A stretch of DNA of 64,000 bases from positions 1-64,000 of the forward strand of contig JAQBQE010000002.1 in assembly GCA_028287135.1 (NCBI GenBank). Direction: 5' to 3'. The translations under genes and the position numbers were made by a program. The notes under the pieces are model-generated. The model ran no database searches and had not been told where the DNA came from. It worked only from the letters and a program-made list of their open reading frames with translations. The DNA is from Myxococcales bacterium. GTDB taxonomy: Bacteria > Myxococcota_A > Polyangia > Haliangiales > Haliangiaceae. This document shows positions 45,232 through 54,814 of this stretch, piece after piece; position 1 is the stretch's first letter; each line of letters begins with the position of its first letter.

Positions 45232-45284
45232 GCGCGAGCTGCTCGCAGCGCCCGCGACGCCGCCATAGCGCACCGACGACGAAG

Positions 45285-45436
45285 ACCATGGGCAACGGGC
45301 CTCGGCCGCGGTGTTCGCCAGGGCGATCGCCTGACCGAAGCTGGCCCGGGCGTCTGCCGTACGGCCGAGCTGCTGGACAAGCGCGACCTTTACCGCATCG
45401 TCCTTGTCCTTGTCCTTGGACCAGGCGCTGACGACC
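45285..45436 (-). pseudogene. Remnant resembling an ECF sigma factor C-terminus or other helical-repeat protein
   Basis: On the reverse strand the segment reads SKDKDKDDAVKVALVQQLGR, then TADARASFGQAIALANTAAE. The LGRTADARASFGQAIAL pattern resembles the TPR-like tail of ECF (DUF6596-type) sigma factors. No start codon or upstream domains exist before the NtrC gene end at 45437, so it is a fragment. A TPR protein remnant is the alternative. Confidence 0.3.
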
Positions 45437-46810
45437 TCAGTCGGTGCTGGGGATCTGCGCGTTCGGATTCTCGAGCCGGCGGTACAGCGAGCGGCGATCG
45501 ATCCCGAGCACGCGGGCGGTGTGGGTCTTGTTGCCGCGAAGGCTCGCGAGCACCTGCCGGACGTAGCGGCGCTCCATCTCGGCCAGCGTGATCATCTCGG
45601 CCGGGGCGTCGGTCGTGATCTCGAGACGGGCCGACTGGTACTGCAGCACCTTCGGCGGGAGGTGCTCGGCGCGGATCTCCTTGCCGTCGGAGATCGCGAC
45701 AGCGCGCTCGATGTAGTTCTCGAGCTCGCGGACGTTGCCGGGCCAGTTGTAATCCATCAGCTTGCGGGCTGCGTCGGAGGTGACCTCGAGCTTGGGCTTG
45801 CCACTGCGGGTGGCGATCTTCTCGAGGACATGATTCGCGAGCAGCAGCACGTCGCCGGCGCGCGCGCGCAGCGGCGGGACCTCGATCGCCACGACGTTGA
45901 TCCGGTGGAACAGATCCTCGCGGAACCGCTTCTCGTCGACCTCGCTCTCGAGGTCGCGGTTGGTCGCGGTGACCACCCGGGCCTCGAACGGCACCTCGGT
46001 GTCGCCACCGACCGGGCGGACGGTTCGCTGCTGCAGCACGCGGAGCAGCTTGACCTGCATCTCGAGCGGCATCTCGCCGACCTCGTCGAGGAAGATCGTG
46101 CCTGCGCCGGCCTGGACGAACAGACCCGACCGCGAGGTCTTGGCATCGGTGAAGGCGCCGCGAACGTGACCGAACAGCTCGCTCTCGAGCAGCGGGGCCG
46201 GCATCGCAGCACAGTTGATCGCGACGAACGGGGCCGCCTTGCGCGACGACAGCTCGTGGAGCGAGCGTGCGACGAGCTCCTTGCCCGTGCCGCTCTCGCC
46301 GGTGATCAGCACGGTCGCATCGCTATCGGCGACGCGCCGGATCATGTCGGTCATCTCGCGAAGGGCCGAGCTGTTGCCGGCAAATCCCTTGATCGGGAGC
46401 TCCCGGTCAGCGACCGCACGAAGGCGGCGGACCTCGTTCTTCACATTGAGGTGCTCGAGCGCGCGGCGCACCGCGACCTCGAGGGCATCGGTCTTCACCG
46501 GCTTCGCGAGGAAGTCGTACGCACCGGCGCGAATGGCGGCCACGGCAGTGTCGAGATCGCCGATGCCGGTGAGGACGATCGGCAGCAGATCGGGATGGCG
46601 CTCGTGGAGAGCGGCGCACAGCTCGACGCCCGTCATCCCGGGCATCTGGACATCCGTGATGACGACGTCGACCGTCAAGGTGCGGAGCTTGGTCAGCGCC
46701 TCGCGGCCCGACGCCGCCGTCTCGACGGTGTAGCCGCGCCGCTGCATCGCCTCGCAGAGGAGGGCGGCCGTATCTTCTTCGTCGTCGACAATCAGGATCG
46801 ATCCAGCCAT
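45437..46810 (-). CDS. NtrC-family sigma-54-dependent response regulator
   Basis: A 457-residue protein from ATG 46810. Receiver with D53 (VVITDVQMPGMTG) and Lys in FLAKPV; AAA+ domain with GESGTGKE (171-178) and the sigma-54 contact loop GAFTDA (218-223) where GAFTGA is canonical; Walker B FLDEVGEMP; arginine-finger region; C-terminal Fis-type HTH (HTARVLGIDRRSLYRRL). The Asp substitution in the loop is found in some myxobacterial activators, so activity cannot be excluded. No kinase is adjacent. Confidence 0.9.
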   Translation of the reverse strand: MAGSILIVDDEEDTAALLCEAMQRRGYTVETAASGREALTKLRTLTVDVVITDVQMPGMTGVELCAALHERHPDLLPIVLTGIGDLDTAVAAIRAGAYDFLAKPVKTDALEVAVRRALEHLNVKNEVRRLRAVADRELPIKGFAGNSSALREMTDMIRRVADSDATVLITGESGTGKELVARSLHELSSRKAAPFVAINCAAMPAPLLESELFGHVRGAFTDAKTSRSGLFVQAGAGTIFLDEVGEMPLEMQVKLLRVLQQRTVRPVGGDTEVPFEARVVTATNRDLESEVDEKRFREDLFHRINVVAIEVPPLRARAGDVLLLANHVLEKIATRSGKPKLEVTSDAARKLMDYNWPGNVRELENYIERAVAISDGKEIRAEHLPPKVLQYQSARLEITTDAPAEMITLAEMERRYVRQVLASLRGNKTHTARVLGIDRRSLYRRLENPNAQIPSTD

Positions 46811-46945
46811 GCGCGCGCTACCGTACAAGTTTCGTTCCCACCGCTGAAACGACTGGAACCAATCAAATCGCCAGGTTCAGTGATGCGCGCAAGAGCACGT
46901 TAGGGCGCGCGAAATCGCCCACCGTGCGGTATGGGTACACAGCCC

Positions 46946-47626
46946 ATGACGCACCATCTCCCAGCCGAGGTCCTCGCCCGCCGCGATCGCCTGCCGGGGA
47001 AGCCGGCAGCGGTCGTCCTGACCGGGACCCGGGTCGAGCTCCGGCCCCTCGATCTCGACGAGCATGTCGAGGCCTTGTTCGCAGTCTCCTGCGGTCAGCC
47101 CTACACCCTCGGCGATCGGCGGATCGAGGCCTACGACCCCGACGCCCTGGTCTGGCGCTACATGAAGGGCGGCCCTCATCCGGACGTCACCGCGCTCCGC
47201 GCGTACCTCGCACCGCAGGTCCTCGCCTCCGACATGCTCGCACTGGCCGTGATCGATCGCGTGCACGGTACGCCGGTCGGAGTCGCTGCCTTCATGGCGA
47301 ACCAGCCCGCGGATCTCAAGATCGAGCTCGGCAGCATCTGGTACGGCCCGATCGCGCAGGGCACCGGCGCGTCCCGTGAGGCCACGATGCTGATGCTGTC
47401 CCACGCGTTCGGTCTCGGCTACCGCCGCGTCGAGTGGAAGTGCGACTCGCTCAACGAGCGATCACGCAGCGCAGCGATCTCGTACGGCTTCACGTTCGAA
47501 GGGATCCAGCAGGCCCACTACATCGTGAAGGGCAAGAACCGCGACACGGCGTGGTACCGGATGCTCGACCACGAGTGGCCCGACGTGCGTCAGCGCGCCC
47601 AGGCGAGCGGACTGGTCTTGAAGTAG
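46946..47626 (+). CDS. GNAT-family N-acetyltransferase (RimJ/RimL-like)
   Basis: About 226 residues. After VVLTGTRVELRPLDLDEHVE, the acetyl-CoA fold includes VGVAAFMANQ, ELGSIWYGPIAQGTGASREA (pyrophosphate-binding loop) and RRVEWKCDSLNERSRSAAISYGF, typical of RimJ/RimL-type enzymes that acetylate protein N-termini or small amines. ATG 46946 is preferred over ATG 46931 because the TATGGG box at 46930-46935 would place the latter inside the promoter. Its 3' end overlaps the convergent porin gene by 37 bp. Confidence 0.87.
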   Translation: MTHHLPAEVLARRDRLPGKPAAVVLTGTRVELRPLDLDEHVEALFAVSCGQPYTLGDRRIEAYDPDALVWRYMKGGPHPDVTALRAYLAPQVLASDMLALAVIDRVHGTPVGVAAFMANQPADLKIELGSIWYGPIAQGTGASREATMLMLSHAFGLGYRRVEWKCDSLNERSRSAAISYGFTFEGIQQAHYIVKGKNRDTAWYRMLDHEWPDVRQRAQASGLVLK

Positions 47627-48840
47627 AAGCCGAGGTTGACGTTGAACATCGAGTGCCACCGCCCATCGGGTGCGCCGGTGGTGAACGCGACCCCGGTCGG
47701 CGCACCGATGTAGGGCGCGTTCTTCGCGCTGATCAGATCGACAAACCCGAAGATCGGGCCTGCGAGGACCGAGAAGCCGACGACGTTCATCGCCGAGTCC
47801 TGGAACGACGGCTCGTCCTTCAGCAGCATCGAGTAGTTGTTGTAGAGCCTCAGCGTGTCGATCCCCTTCGAGAAGTGGATCTCGTAGCCGATGTTGGCCT
47901 CGACGATCCGCGCGCGAGCCGCGATCGGATAGGCATCGGCGAACGCGCCGATCACGACGACATTGCGATCCTCGCCGGGCGCGTTCTTCGGAGAGAACCC
48001 GTACTGCATCGCCTGCAGCTGCGCGCTCCAGTTGCCGTGCGTCGCGTTGATGTGCACTGCCGCCGCCCACTGCCGGCCGGTGTCTCGCGTGTCGTGGTTG
48101 TACAGCCCACCGTACTGGCCGGAGACCCCGGCCTCGACCCCGGCGTGGGTGATCGCGAGCCGCGCGTTGACCTGGTTGGTCTCCTCGTTGCGAGCGAGCG
48201 GATTCCCGGTGGCGGTGACGACATCGTACGAGAACCGGTTGAGGTCATCCGCCGCGGCGATATCCGAGCTCTTGAAGAAGCCGGTCTGGAGCTGGAGCCG
48301 GTTGGCGACCAGCTCGCTCGTCCACTTCACGCCGACGTCGTACTGGTTGTTGAGGCCAACGTAGTACGGGATGTTGAACCAGTAGTCGTAAGCGGCGTAG
48401 GGCAGGACGCCGAACGGCACCTTGGTCATCCCGACCTCGAGCTGCGAGCCGCCGGACCAGCGATACCCGACCCAGCCGTACTCCCAGACCCGCGCGTAGC
48501 TGTACCAGCGCATGCGGAACGACGCGATCACGCCGGCCTTCCGCGCGTCGAAGCCGAGCCGGAACATCGAGTTGCCGGGCCCGAAGTCGCCGACCTTGTC
48601 GCGATCGGTCGCGTCGAACAGGTTGTACGTGTAGTTGAGCCAGAACCCGCCGTTGAACGAGAGCTCGTCGGGCAGCGCCGGCGGCTCCGTGGCCGTGATC
48701 GGCTCCGGCAGGCTCGGCTCCTTCGGATGCTTGGCGGGCTCGACCGGATGGGCAGCGTCGTCGTCATCGCCCGCGGCAACGGTCGGCGCAACGACCGCGA
48801 ACGCGGACACCATCACGACGCAGCGGACAGCGCGGTTCAT
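47590..48840 (-). CDS. Outer-membrane beta-barrel porin-like protein
   Basis: A 416-residue protein with a signal peptide (about 1-23, ending TVAAGDDD), a Pro/Glu/Ala-rich N-terminal linker, then a barrel with many aromatic-ended strands (SFNGGFWLNYTYNLF, WEYGWVGYRWSGGSQLEVG) and a C-terminus rich in alternating aromatic residues (MFNVNLGFYFKTSPLAWAR). The VPFGVLPY pattern resembles phosphate-selective or DcaP-like porins. The substrate is unknown. GTG 48843 directly precedes ATG 48840. Confidence 0.78.
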   Translation of the reverse strand: MNRAVRCVVMVSAFAVVAPTVAAGDDDDAAHPVEPAKHPKEPSLPEPITATEPPALPDELSFNGGFWLNYTYNLFDATDRDKVGDFGPGNSMFRLGFDARKAGVIASFRMRWYSYARVWEYGWVGYRWSGGSQLEVGMTKVPFGVLPYAAYDYWFNIPYYVGLNNQYDVGVKWTSELVANRLQLQTGFFKSSDIAAADDLNRFSYDVVTATGNPLARNEETNQVNARLAITHAGVEAGVSGQYGGLYNHDTRDTGRQWAAAVHINATHGNWSAQLQAMQYGFSPKNAPGEDRNVVVIGAFADAYPIAARARIVEANIGYEIHFSKGIDTLRLYNNYSMLLKDEPSFQDSAMNVVGFSVLAGPIFGFVDLISAKNAPYIGAPTGVAFTTGAPDGRWHSMFNVNLGFYFKTSPLAWAR

Positions 48841-48869
48841 CACCAGCGATCAGGCCGGGGTGGACGGGG

Positions 48870-49190
48870 CTACTCGCCGCCGTCGCACGGATCGGCGGTC
48901 TTCGATCCACCCTTGGGCTTGGGAACCGCGCCGCGCGTGCGCGGTGGCGGAGCCGGTGGTGCAGCGGGTGCGGCCTCGACGGGCGTGGCGGCAGGTGCGG
49001 GAGATGCGGCGCCTTCCGCCTCGACGGCGGGGACGGCACCGGTCCCCGGTCCCTCGGTCTCCGTCGCAGCCGGCGCAGTCTCGCTGCTCGGCTCGGGCGG
49101 GGAGGTCGGCATCGTCTGCGCGGACTTGCTCCCGCCACCGCAGGCGGTGACGAGGAGCGCGAGGAGGAGGGTGGAACGGGCGAGCGTCAT
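48870..49190 (-). CDS. Ala/Pro-rich lipoprotein
   Basis: A 106-residue protein with signal peptide and lipobox LLVTACGGG, followed by Ala/Pro/Glu-rich low-complexity sequence and a basic end (PRTRGAVPKPKGGSK). Probably a cell-envelope lipoprotein without enzymatic domain. ATG 49190 is supported by a TACGAT box about 7 nt upstream on the reverse strand; ATG 49199 is an alternative. It is divergent from the TPR-CHAT gene. Confidence 0.6.
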   Translation of the reverse strand: MTLARSTLLLALLVTACGGGSKSAQTMPTSPPEPSSETAPAATETEGPGTGAVPAVEAEGAASPAPAATPVEAAPAAPPAPPPRTRGAVPKPKGGSKTADPCDGGE

Positions 49191-49229
49191 CTGCCGCATC
49201 GTATCGCGTCCGTGACAGAATCGGCCGCG

Positions 49230-52214
49230 ATGCGCATCGTCTCGTGGGTCGTCGCCGTCGCCGTCGCGCTGGGTACCCTGTCGCTCCCCCGAGACGTCGG
49301 GGCGAACCCGACGATCCAGGAGGTCGAGATCCAGAAGCTCGAGAAGGAATTCTACGAGCTGCAGGGCAAGCAGGCGTACGTCCCGGCCGTGAAGATCGCG
49401 CGCAAGCTGTACGAGGCGCAGAAGAAGATCACCGGCGACGGATCGGTGCTGACGCAGCGACGCAAGCAAGCGCTCGCGTCGGCGCTGCAGATGGCGGGCG
49501 CTCACGCCGAGGCGATCGCCCTGTACACCGAGATGCTGCGCACCGTCGAGAAGGACAAGGGCGTCGAGTCGCGCGAGGCGATGTATGCGCTGATGCCGCT
49601 GGTCGGGCTGTACTGGCAGCAGAACCGCGTCGACGACCTCGAGCCGATCTATCACCGCCTGCTCACGATCACGAAGAAGCTCGATGGCGAGCAGAGCATC
49701 GCGTATGCGCAGCAGCTCAACGCGTATGCGACGCTGCTCAACGCGCGTAACGAGTACTCGTCGGCGTTGCGGCTGTACGAGCAGGCGCTCGCGATCCACG
49801 AGGCCCTCGCGAAGACCAAGGATGACATCTCGCTGGTCAGCGCGATGAGCACCCTCGGCGCCGTGTACTGGCAGTCCAACCAGCGGGCCAAGGCGATCGC
49901 GATCTACGATCGGATGATCAAGATCCTCGACGCGTCGTCCCAGCCGGTGATGACGCGCGCGAGCATGATGTGGGGCGTCGCCGCGATGTACCACTACGGC
50001 GAGCGCGAGGACCTCGCCCGCCCGCTGTCGAAGCGCGTGGTCGACATGTTCCAGAAGGAGATCGCCCAGCTCGAGAAGGCGAATCCCGATGATCCTCAGA
50101 TCGTCGCGATGCTAGGTCAGCTCGGGATGAACTACCGGCAGCTCGACGACCTCGCGAACGCGGACAAGGTGCTGTCGCGGGCGGTGTCACTCGAGGACAA
50201 GCGCGGCGGGTTCTCCGGCTACTCGTCGATGCTCGCCGACATCCGGCGCGCGCAGGGCAAGCCGAAGGAGGCCCTCGCCCTGCTCGAGAAGGCGCAGGCC
50301 GCCTTGACCAAGATCGCGCCGTCGAGTGCGACCGCCTACAACACGACGATCGCCGACGTGCTGCGCGAGCTTCGCGAGTTCAAGCGCGCCGAGGCGCTGC
50401 TCGCCGCGCACACCGCCTATCTCGAGAAGACGTACGGCAAGAAGCATCCGGTCTACGGGATGACGCTGATGGGGATGGCCCGGATCTACATGGCGAGCGG
50501 CAAGCTCGCGCTCGCCGAGAAGATGCTCGCCGAGAGCCTCGAGATCTCGGAGAAGGAGCTGACGCTCGTGCTGAAGACCGGCACCGAGGCCGACCACGCG
50601 GTGTACTTCGCGCGCAACGGCTACCAGCTCGACAGCGCGATCGACTTCGAGCACAGCTATGCGCCGGGTAGCACGAGCGCCGCTCGGCTCGGGCTGACCA
50701 CGCTGCTGCGCCGCAAGGGTCGCGTGCTCGATGCCGCCGCTGCGAGCCTCGCGACGATCCGATCCAAGCTGTCAGCCGATGACAAAAAGTTGCTCGACGA
50801 TCTGTCGAGCGCACGCACCCAGCTCGCGAAGCTGACGGTGGCCGGGCCGACCGCCACCGGCGCCGCGGACTACGCGAAGGAGATCGCCGCGCTCGAGGAT
50901 CAGATCCAGAAGCTCGAGCTGCAGGTCGGCAAGAAGAGCGCGGCGTATCGCGTCGTCAGCCAGCCGATCGTGCTCGCCGGCGTGCAGAAGTTGATCCCGA
51001 AGGATGCCCGGCTCGTCGAGCTCGTGAACTTCACACCGAGCGACCCCAAGGCTCCGTATCAACCGAAGTACGTGCCGCTGCCGCGCCGCTACGCCGCGTA
51101 CGTGGTCGGTTCAGCCGGTGATCCGGTGTTCATCGACCTCGGCGGTGCCGCGGCGATCGACGCTGCGGTCGAGAAGTTCCGCAAGGCGCTCTCGGATCCG
51201 AGCGATGCGAAGGCCGTCGTGCACGGGCGAGCCCTCTACGACCTGACGATGGCGAAGGTGATCCCGCAGCTCAACGGCGCGACCAGCATCCTGATCGCGC
51301 CGGACGGGACGCTCAACGTCGTCCCGTTCTCCGCGCTCGTGGATGATCGGGGCGAGTTCTTGATCAAGCGGTTCACGTTCACCTACCTGACGTCGGGTCG
51401 CGATCTGCTCCGCCTCAACGTCAAGACCGTCGCGCAGGGTGGTGGCGTGATCTTCGCCGACCCGAGCTTCGATGGCGCCGCGCCCGCCGCGAAGGGGCCG
51501 AACGCGACCCCGAACGAGACCCCCAACGGTACAAAGAGCCGTGGCAGTCGCTCGGTCGATCTCGCGTCGCTGAGCTGGCCGGCACTGCCGGGCACCGGCG
51601 CGGAGGCGACCGAGGTGGAGAAGACGATGCGCGGGATGACGGTGTTTCGCGGCGCGCGGGCGACCGAGGGTGAGCTCAAGCGGATCCACGGTCCCAGGAT
51701 TCTCCACCTGGCGACCCACGGCTTCTTTCTGCCCGATGAACCGCCGCCGAAGGTCCGCGAGGGCGCGCCTGCGGCGACCGAGAAGCACGAGAACCCGCTG
51801 CTGCGCTCGGGACTGGCGTTCGCCGGCGCCAACAAGCTGTCGTCGGGAACCGATGACGGCATCCTCACTGCGATGGAGGCGTCGGGCCTCGACCTGTGGG
51901 GCACCAAGCTCGTCGTGCTGTCCGCGTGCGAGACCGGCGCCGGCAAGGTGACCAATGGCGACGGCGTCTACGGACTGCGTCGCGCACTCGTGATCGCGGG
52001 CGCGGAGAGCCTGGTGATGTCGCTGTGGCAGGTCGATGACGAGGCGACGAAGGAGCTGATGGCCGGGTACTACAAGCGACTCACCGCGGGCAAACCGCGA
52101 AGCGCGGCACTGCGCGACGTTCAGCTCGAGATCCACGGACGCCCGCAGTATGCGCACCCGTATTTCTGGGCGAGCTTTCTGCCCGCGGGCGACAATACGC
52201 CACTGACGAAGTGA
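49230..52214 (+). CDS. TPR-CHAT domain protein, exported
   Basis: A 994-residue protein from ATG 49230 with a signal peptide (VSWVVAVAVALGTLSLPRDVGA). Residues about 30-480 are TPR-type helical repeats; a coiled stretch follows, then the CHAT (caspase-like, clan CD) domain with the catalytic dyad H830 (LHLATHGFF) and C900 (VVLSACETGAG), and SLWQVDDEAT near the end. CHAT proteases act in caspase-like signalling and defence, but here the export signal suggests a periplasmic or surface role. A longer reading from GTG 49212 adds six residues and weakens the signal peptide. Confidence 0.88.
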   Translation: MRIVSWVVAVAVALGTLSLPRDVGANPTIQEVEIQKLEKEFYELQGKQAYVPAVKIARKLYEAQKKITGDGSVLTQRRKQALASALQMAGAHAEAIALYTEMLRTVEKDKGVESREAMYALMPLVGLYWQQNRVDDLEPIYHRLLTITKKLDGEQSIAYAQQLNAYATLLNARNEYSSALRLYEQALAIHEALAKTKDDISLVSAMSTLGAVYWQSNQRAKAIAIYDRMIKILDASSQPVMTRASMMWGVAAMYHYGEREDLARPLSKRVVDMFQKEIAQLEKANPDDPQIVAMLGQLGMNYRQLDDLANADKVLSRAVSLEDKRGGFSGYSSMLADIRRAQGKPKEALALLEKAQAALTKIAPSSATAYNTTIADVLRELREFKRAEALLAAHTAYLEKTYGKKHPVYGMTLMGMARIYMASGKLALAEKMLAESLEISEKELTLVLKTGTEADHAVYFARNGYQLDSAIDFEHSYAPGSTSAARLGLTTLLRRKGRVLDAAAASLATIRSKLSADDKKLLDDLSSARTQLAKLTVAGPTATGAADYAKEIAALEDQIQKLELQVGKKSAAYRVVSQPIVLAGVQKLIPKDARLVELVNFTPSDPKAPYQPKYVPLPRRYAAYVVGSAGDPVFIDLGGAAAIDAAVEKFRKALSDPSDAKAVVHGRALYDLTMAKVIPQLNGATSILIAPDGTLNVVPFSALVDDRGEFLIKRFTFTYLTSGRDLLRLNVKTVAQGGGVIFADPSFDGAAPAAKGPNATPNETPNGTKSRGSRSVDLASLSWPALPGTGAEATEVEKTMRGMTVFRGARATEGELKRIHGPRILHLATHGFFLPDEPPPKVREGAPAATEKHENPLLRSGLAFAGANKLSSGTDDGILTAMEASGLDLWGTKLVVLSACETGAGKVTNGDGVYGLRRALVIAGAESLVMSLWQVDDEATKELMAGYYKRLTAGKPRSAALRDVQLEIHGRPQYAHPYFWASFLPAGDNTPLTK

Positions 52215-52285
52215 GTCTCCCGTGAGCGCGTGTACCGCGAGAATCGCCGAGCAGCGATCGCTCGCAGTCTCACGCGGACCATACG

Positions 52286-52323
52286 TCTACGTAGATTGAC
52301 GGTGTCGGGGGCAGATGTAAGCG
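52286..52323 (+). promoter_or_regulatory. Promoter of the kai operon with overlapping palindrome
   Basis: TTGACG (52296-52301), 16-bp spacer, TAAGCG (52318-52323), then 7 nt to GTG 52331. The perfect 10-bp palindrome TCTACGTAGA (52286-52295) abuts the -35 and could be an operator. Confidence 0.5.
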
Positions 52324-52330
52324 TTGCCTC

Positions 52331-54067
52331 GTGCCCGCGACCCTGCCCCGCAAGACCGCTCGAGCCAGAAAGCTCCCTGGCATCGAGAAGGCGCCGTCGG
52401 GGATCGACGGGTTCGATCAGATCACCGGTGGCGGACTCCCGCGGGGGAGGACGTCGCTGGTGTGCGGAAGCGCGGGCTCGGGCAAGACCCTGTTCGCGAT
52501 GGAGTTCCTGATCAACGGTGCCGTCGAGTGCAAGGAGCCCGGGGTGTTCCTCGCGTTCGAGGAGACCGCGGACGAGCTCGCGGAGAACGTCGCGTCGCTC
52601 GGCTTCGATGTCGAAAGCCTGGTCGCGAAGAACATGCTGTCGGTCGACTTCGTGAAGATCGACCGCAGCGAGATCGAGGAGGCGGGCGACTACGACCTCG
52701 AGGGTCTGTTCGTCCGGCTCAATCACGCGATCGATTCGATCAAGGCCAAGCGCGTCGTGCTCGACACGCTCGAGGCGCTGTTTGCGGGCTTCACCAACGA
52801 GGCGCTGCTGCGCTCCGAGCTGCGGCGGCTGTTCCACTGGCTCAAGGGCAAGGGCGTCACCGCGCTGATCACCGGCGAGCGCGGCGACGGCGAGCTGACC
52901 CGGTACGGGCTCGAGGAGTACGTCTCGGATTGCGTGATCAGCCTCGATAACCGCGTCGTCGATCAGGTCTCGACGCGGCGGATGCGGATCGTCAAGTACC
53001 GAGGCTCCGCGCACGGCAGCAACGAGTATCCATTCCTCATCGACGAGACCGGGTTCTCGGTCCTCCCGGTCACGAGCCTTGGCCTCGACTATTCGGTCTC
53101 GACCGAGCGCGTGCCGACCGGCGTTGCCGCGCTCGACGACATGCTCGATGGCGGCGGCTACTTCCGCGGCTCCAGCATCCTGGTCTCCGGCACCGCGGGC
53201 ACCGGCAAGAGCAGCCTCGCGGCGCTGTTCGCGGACGCGAGCTGCCGGCGCACGGAGAAGACCCTGTACTTCGCGCTCGAGGAGTCATCGGGCCAGGTCT
53301 GCCGGAACATGAAGTCGATCGGGATCGATCTGCAGAGCTGGCAGGACAGGAAGCTGCTCCAGATCCACGCCGCCCGGCCCACCGTGTTCGGGCTCGAGAT
53401 GCACCTCGTCACGATGCACAAGGCCGTCGAGGAGTTTCAGCCGCGGTCCCTCGTGCTCGATCCGATCTCGAGCCTGACGACGACGGGCAACCCGAGTGAG
53501 GTCAAGTCGATGCTCGTGCGGCTGTTCGACTACCTCAAGATGAAGCAGATCACCTGCCTGGTGACCTCGCTGACCTCCAAGCCCGGGTTCGAGGAGACCG
53601 ATCTCGGGATCTCGTCGCTGATCGACACCTGGTTCCAGGTCCGTGACATCGAGATCTCCGGCGAGCGGACGCGCGGGCTCTACCTCGTGAAGTCGCGCGG
53701 CATGGGGCACTCGAACCAGGTCCGCGAGTTCCTGATCACGTCGCACGGCGTCGACCTGGTGCCGGTCGCGGTGGGCCCCCACGGCGTGCTGACCGGCTCC
53801 GCGCGAGAGCACCAGGAATCGGAGCAGCGCGCGCAGGCGCTACATCGACAGCAGGAGATCGAGCGCAAGCAACGCGGGCTGCTGCGCAAGAGCAAGGCGC
53901 TCGACGCGCAGATCGAAGCGATGCGTGCCGAGCTCGCGGCCGAGGAGGAGGAGGCGCGTGCGAGCGCAGACGAGAGTACGGCGCGCGAAGACCGGCTGAC
54001 TGCGGCTCGCGCTCTGCTCTCGGAGAACCGGAGCGCGGCGCGGTCGAAGAATGGACGGCGCGCATGA
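52331..54067 (+). CDS. kaiC: KaiC-family double ATPase
   Basis: A 578-residue RecA-fold protein with two KaiC domains. Walker A motifs are GSAGSGKT (46-53) and GTAGTGKS (287-294); catalytic Glu pairs occur in FEETADE and LEESSGQ. At the position of the cyanobacterial autophosphorylation sites S431/T432 it has S428-S429 (GISSLIDTW). The C-terminus ends in a long coiled coil (about 500-565) instead of the KaiA-binding tail. It heads an operon with two kaiB genes and a hybrid kinase. KaiBC systems without KaiA occur in many non-cyanobacteria as timers or stress regulators. Confidence 0.92.
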   Translation: MPATLPRKTARARKLPGIEKAPSGIDGFDQITGGGLPRGRTSLVCGSAGSGKTLFAMEFLINGAVECKEPGVFLAFEETADELAENVASLGFDVESLVAKNMLSVDFVKIDRSEIEEAGDYDLEGLFVRLNHAIDSIKAKRVVLDTLEALFAGFTNEALLRSELRRLFHWLKGKGVTALITGERGDGELTRYGLEEYVSDCVISLDNRVVDQVSTRRMRIVKYRGSAHGSNEYPFLIDETGFSVLPVTSLGLDYSVSTERVPTGVAALDDMLDGGGYFRGSSILVSGTAGTGKSSLAALFADASCRRTEKTLYFALEESSGQVCRNMKSIGIDLQSWQDRKLLQIHAARPTVFGLEMHLVTMHKAVEEFQPRSLVLDPISSLTTTGNPSEVKSMLVRLFDYLKMKQITCLVTSLTSKPGFEETDLGISSLIDTWFQVRDIEISGERTRGLYLVKSRGMGHSNQVREFLITSHGVDLVPVAVGPHGVLTGSAREHQESEQRAQALHRQQEIERKQRGLLRKSKALDAQIEAMRAELAAEEEEARASADESTAREDRLTAARALLSENRSAARSKNGRRA

Positions 54068-54492
54068 GTCCGGTCAGGCGCCCACGGGCCACGCCGTCGC
54101 AGCCTGCGGCGCGAACGACCAAGGTGGGACGCGCTCGCAAGCCAGCGTCGAGCGTCCAGCTGGCCTCGAGCGCGCGCAAGAAGGCCGCGCATGCGGCGAC
54201 CGGCGAGTACTTGCTCCGGCTCTACGTCGCCGGCCAGACCCCGAAGAGCGTGCAGGCGTTCCATAACCTTCGCCAGATCTGCGAGGAGCATCTTCCGGGT
54301 CGGTACCGCATCGAGGTCGTCGACCTGATGGAGAACCCCGCGCTCGCGCGTGGCGATCAGATCCTCGCGTTGCCAGCGGTCGTCCGGCAGCTCCCGCCAC
54401 CGGTCAAGAAGATCATCGGAGACTTCTCGGACGCGGAGCGCGTGCTCGTCGGCCTCGACCTCCGCCCGCTCAAGAAGGGGCGGCCCGCGTGA
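54064..54492 (+). CDS. kaiB: KaiB-like protein 1
   Basis: A 142-residue protein whose C-terminal 95 residues form the KaiB thioredoxin-like fold: [52 protein letters not shown] and VLVGLDLRP. The N-terminal 47 residues are basic and disordered, unlike cyanobacterial KaiB, and could be a localisation or binding tail. The start overlaps the kaiC stop by 4 bp. Confidence 0.92.
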   Translation: MSPVRRPRATPSQPAARTTKVGRARKPASSVQLASSARKKAAHAATGEYLLRLYVAGQTPKSVQAFHNLRQICEEHLPGRYRIEVVDLMENPALARGDQILALPAVVRQLPPPVKKIIGDFSDAERVLVGLDLRPLKKGRPA

Positions 54493-54812
54493 AGCCCCGG
54501 AGCTCGACCAAGGCGTTCGAGCGGGTGACAGAGAAGCGAGCGAAGACGGTCCTCCGGCTGTACATCGCCGGGTCCTCCGCGCGATCGACGACCGCGATCG
54601 AGAATGCCAAGCAGATCTGCGAGCAGTATCTCGACGGGCGCTACGAGCTCCAGATCATCGACATCTTCCAGCAACCAAAGCTCGCCAAGGACGATCAGAT
54701 CCTCGCGGTGCCGACGCTGATCCGGAAGCTACCGGCTCCACTGCGTCGGTTCATCGGCGATCTCTCGAACCGCAACGTCGTGCTGGTCGGTCTCGATCTC
54801 AAGAAGAAGTAG
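54489..54812 (+). CDS. kaiB: KaiB-like protein 2
   Basis: A 107-residue KaiB paralogue starting at GTG 54489, overlapping kaiB1. Blocks [51 protein letters not shown] and [11 protein letters not shown] are diagnostic. It lacks the long basic extension of KaiB1. Two tandem divergent kaiB genes may bind KaiC and the downstream kinase separately. Confidence 0.93.
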   Translation: MKPRSSTKAFERVTEKRAKTVLRLYIAGSSARSTTAIENAKQICEQYLDGRYELQIIDIFQQPKLAKDDQILAVPTLIRKLPAPLRRFIGDLSNRNVVLVGLDLKKK

Positions 54813-54814
54813 CG

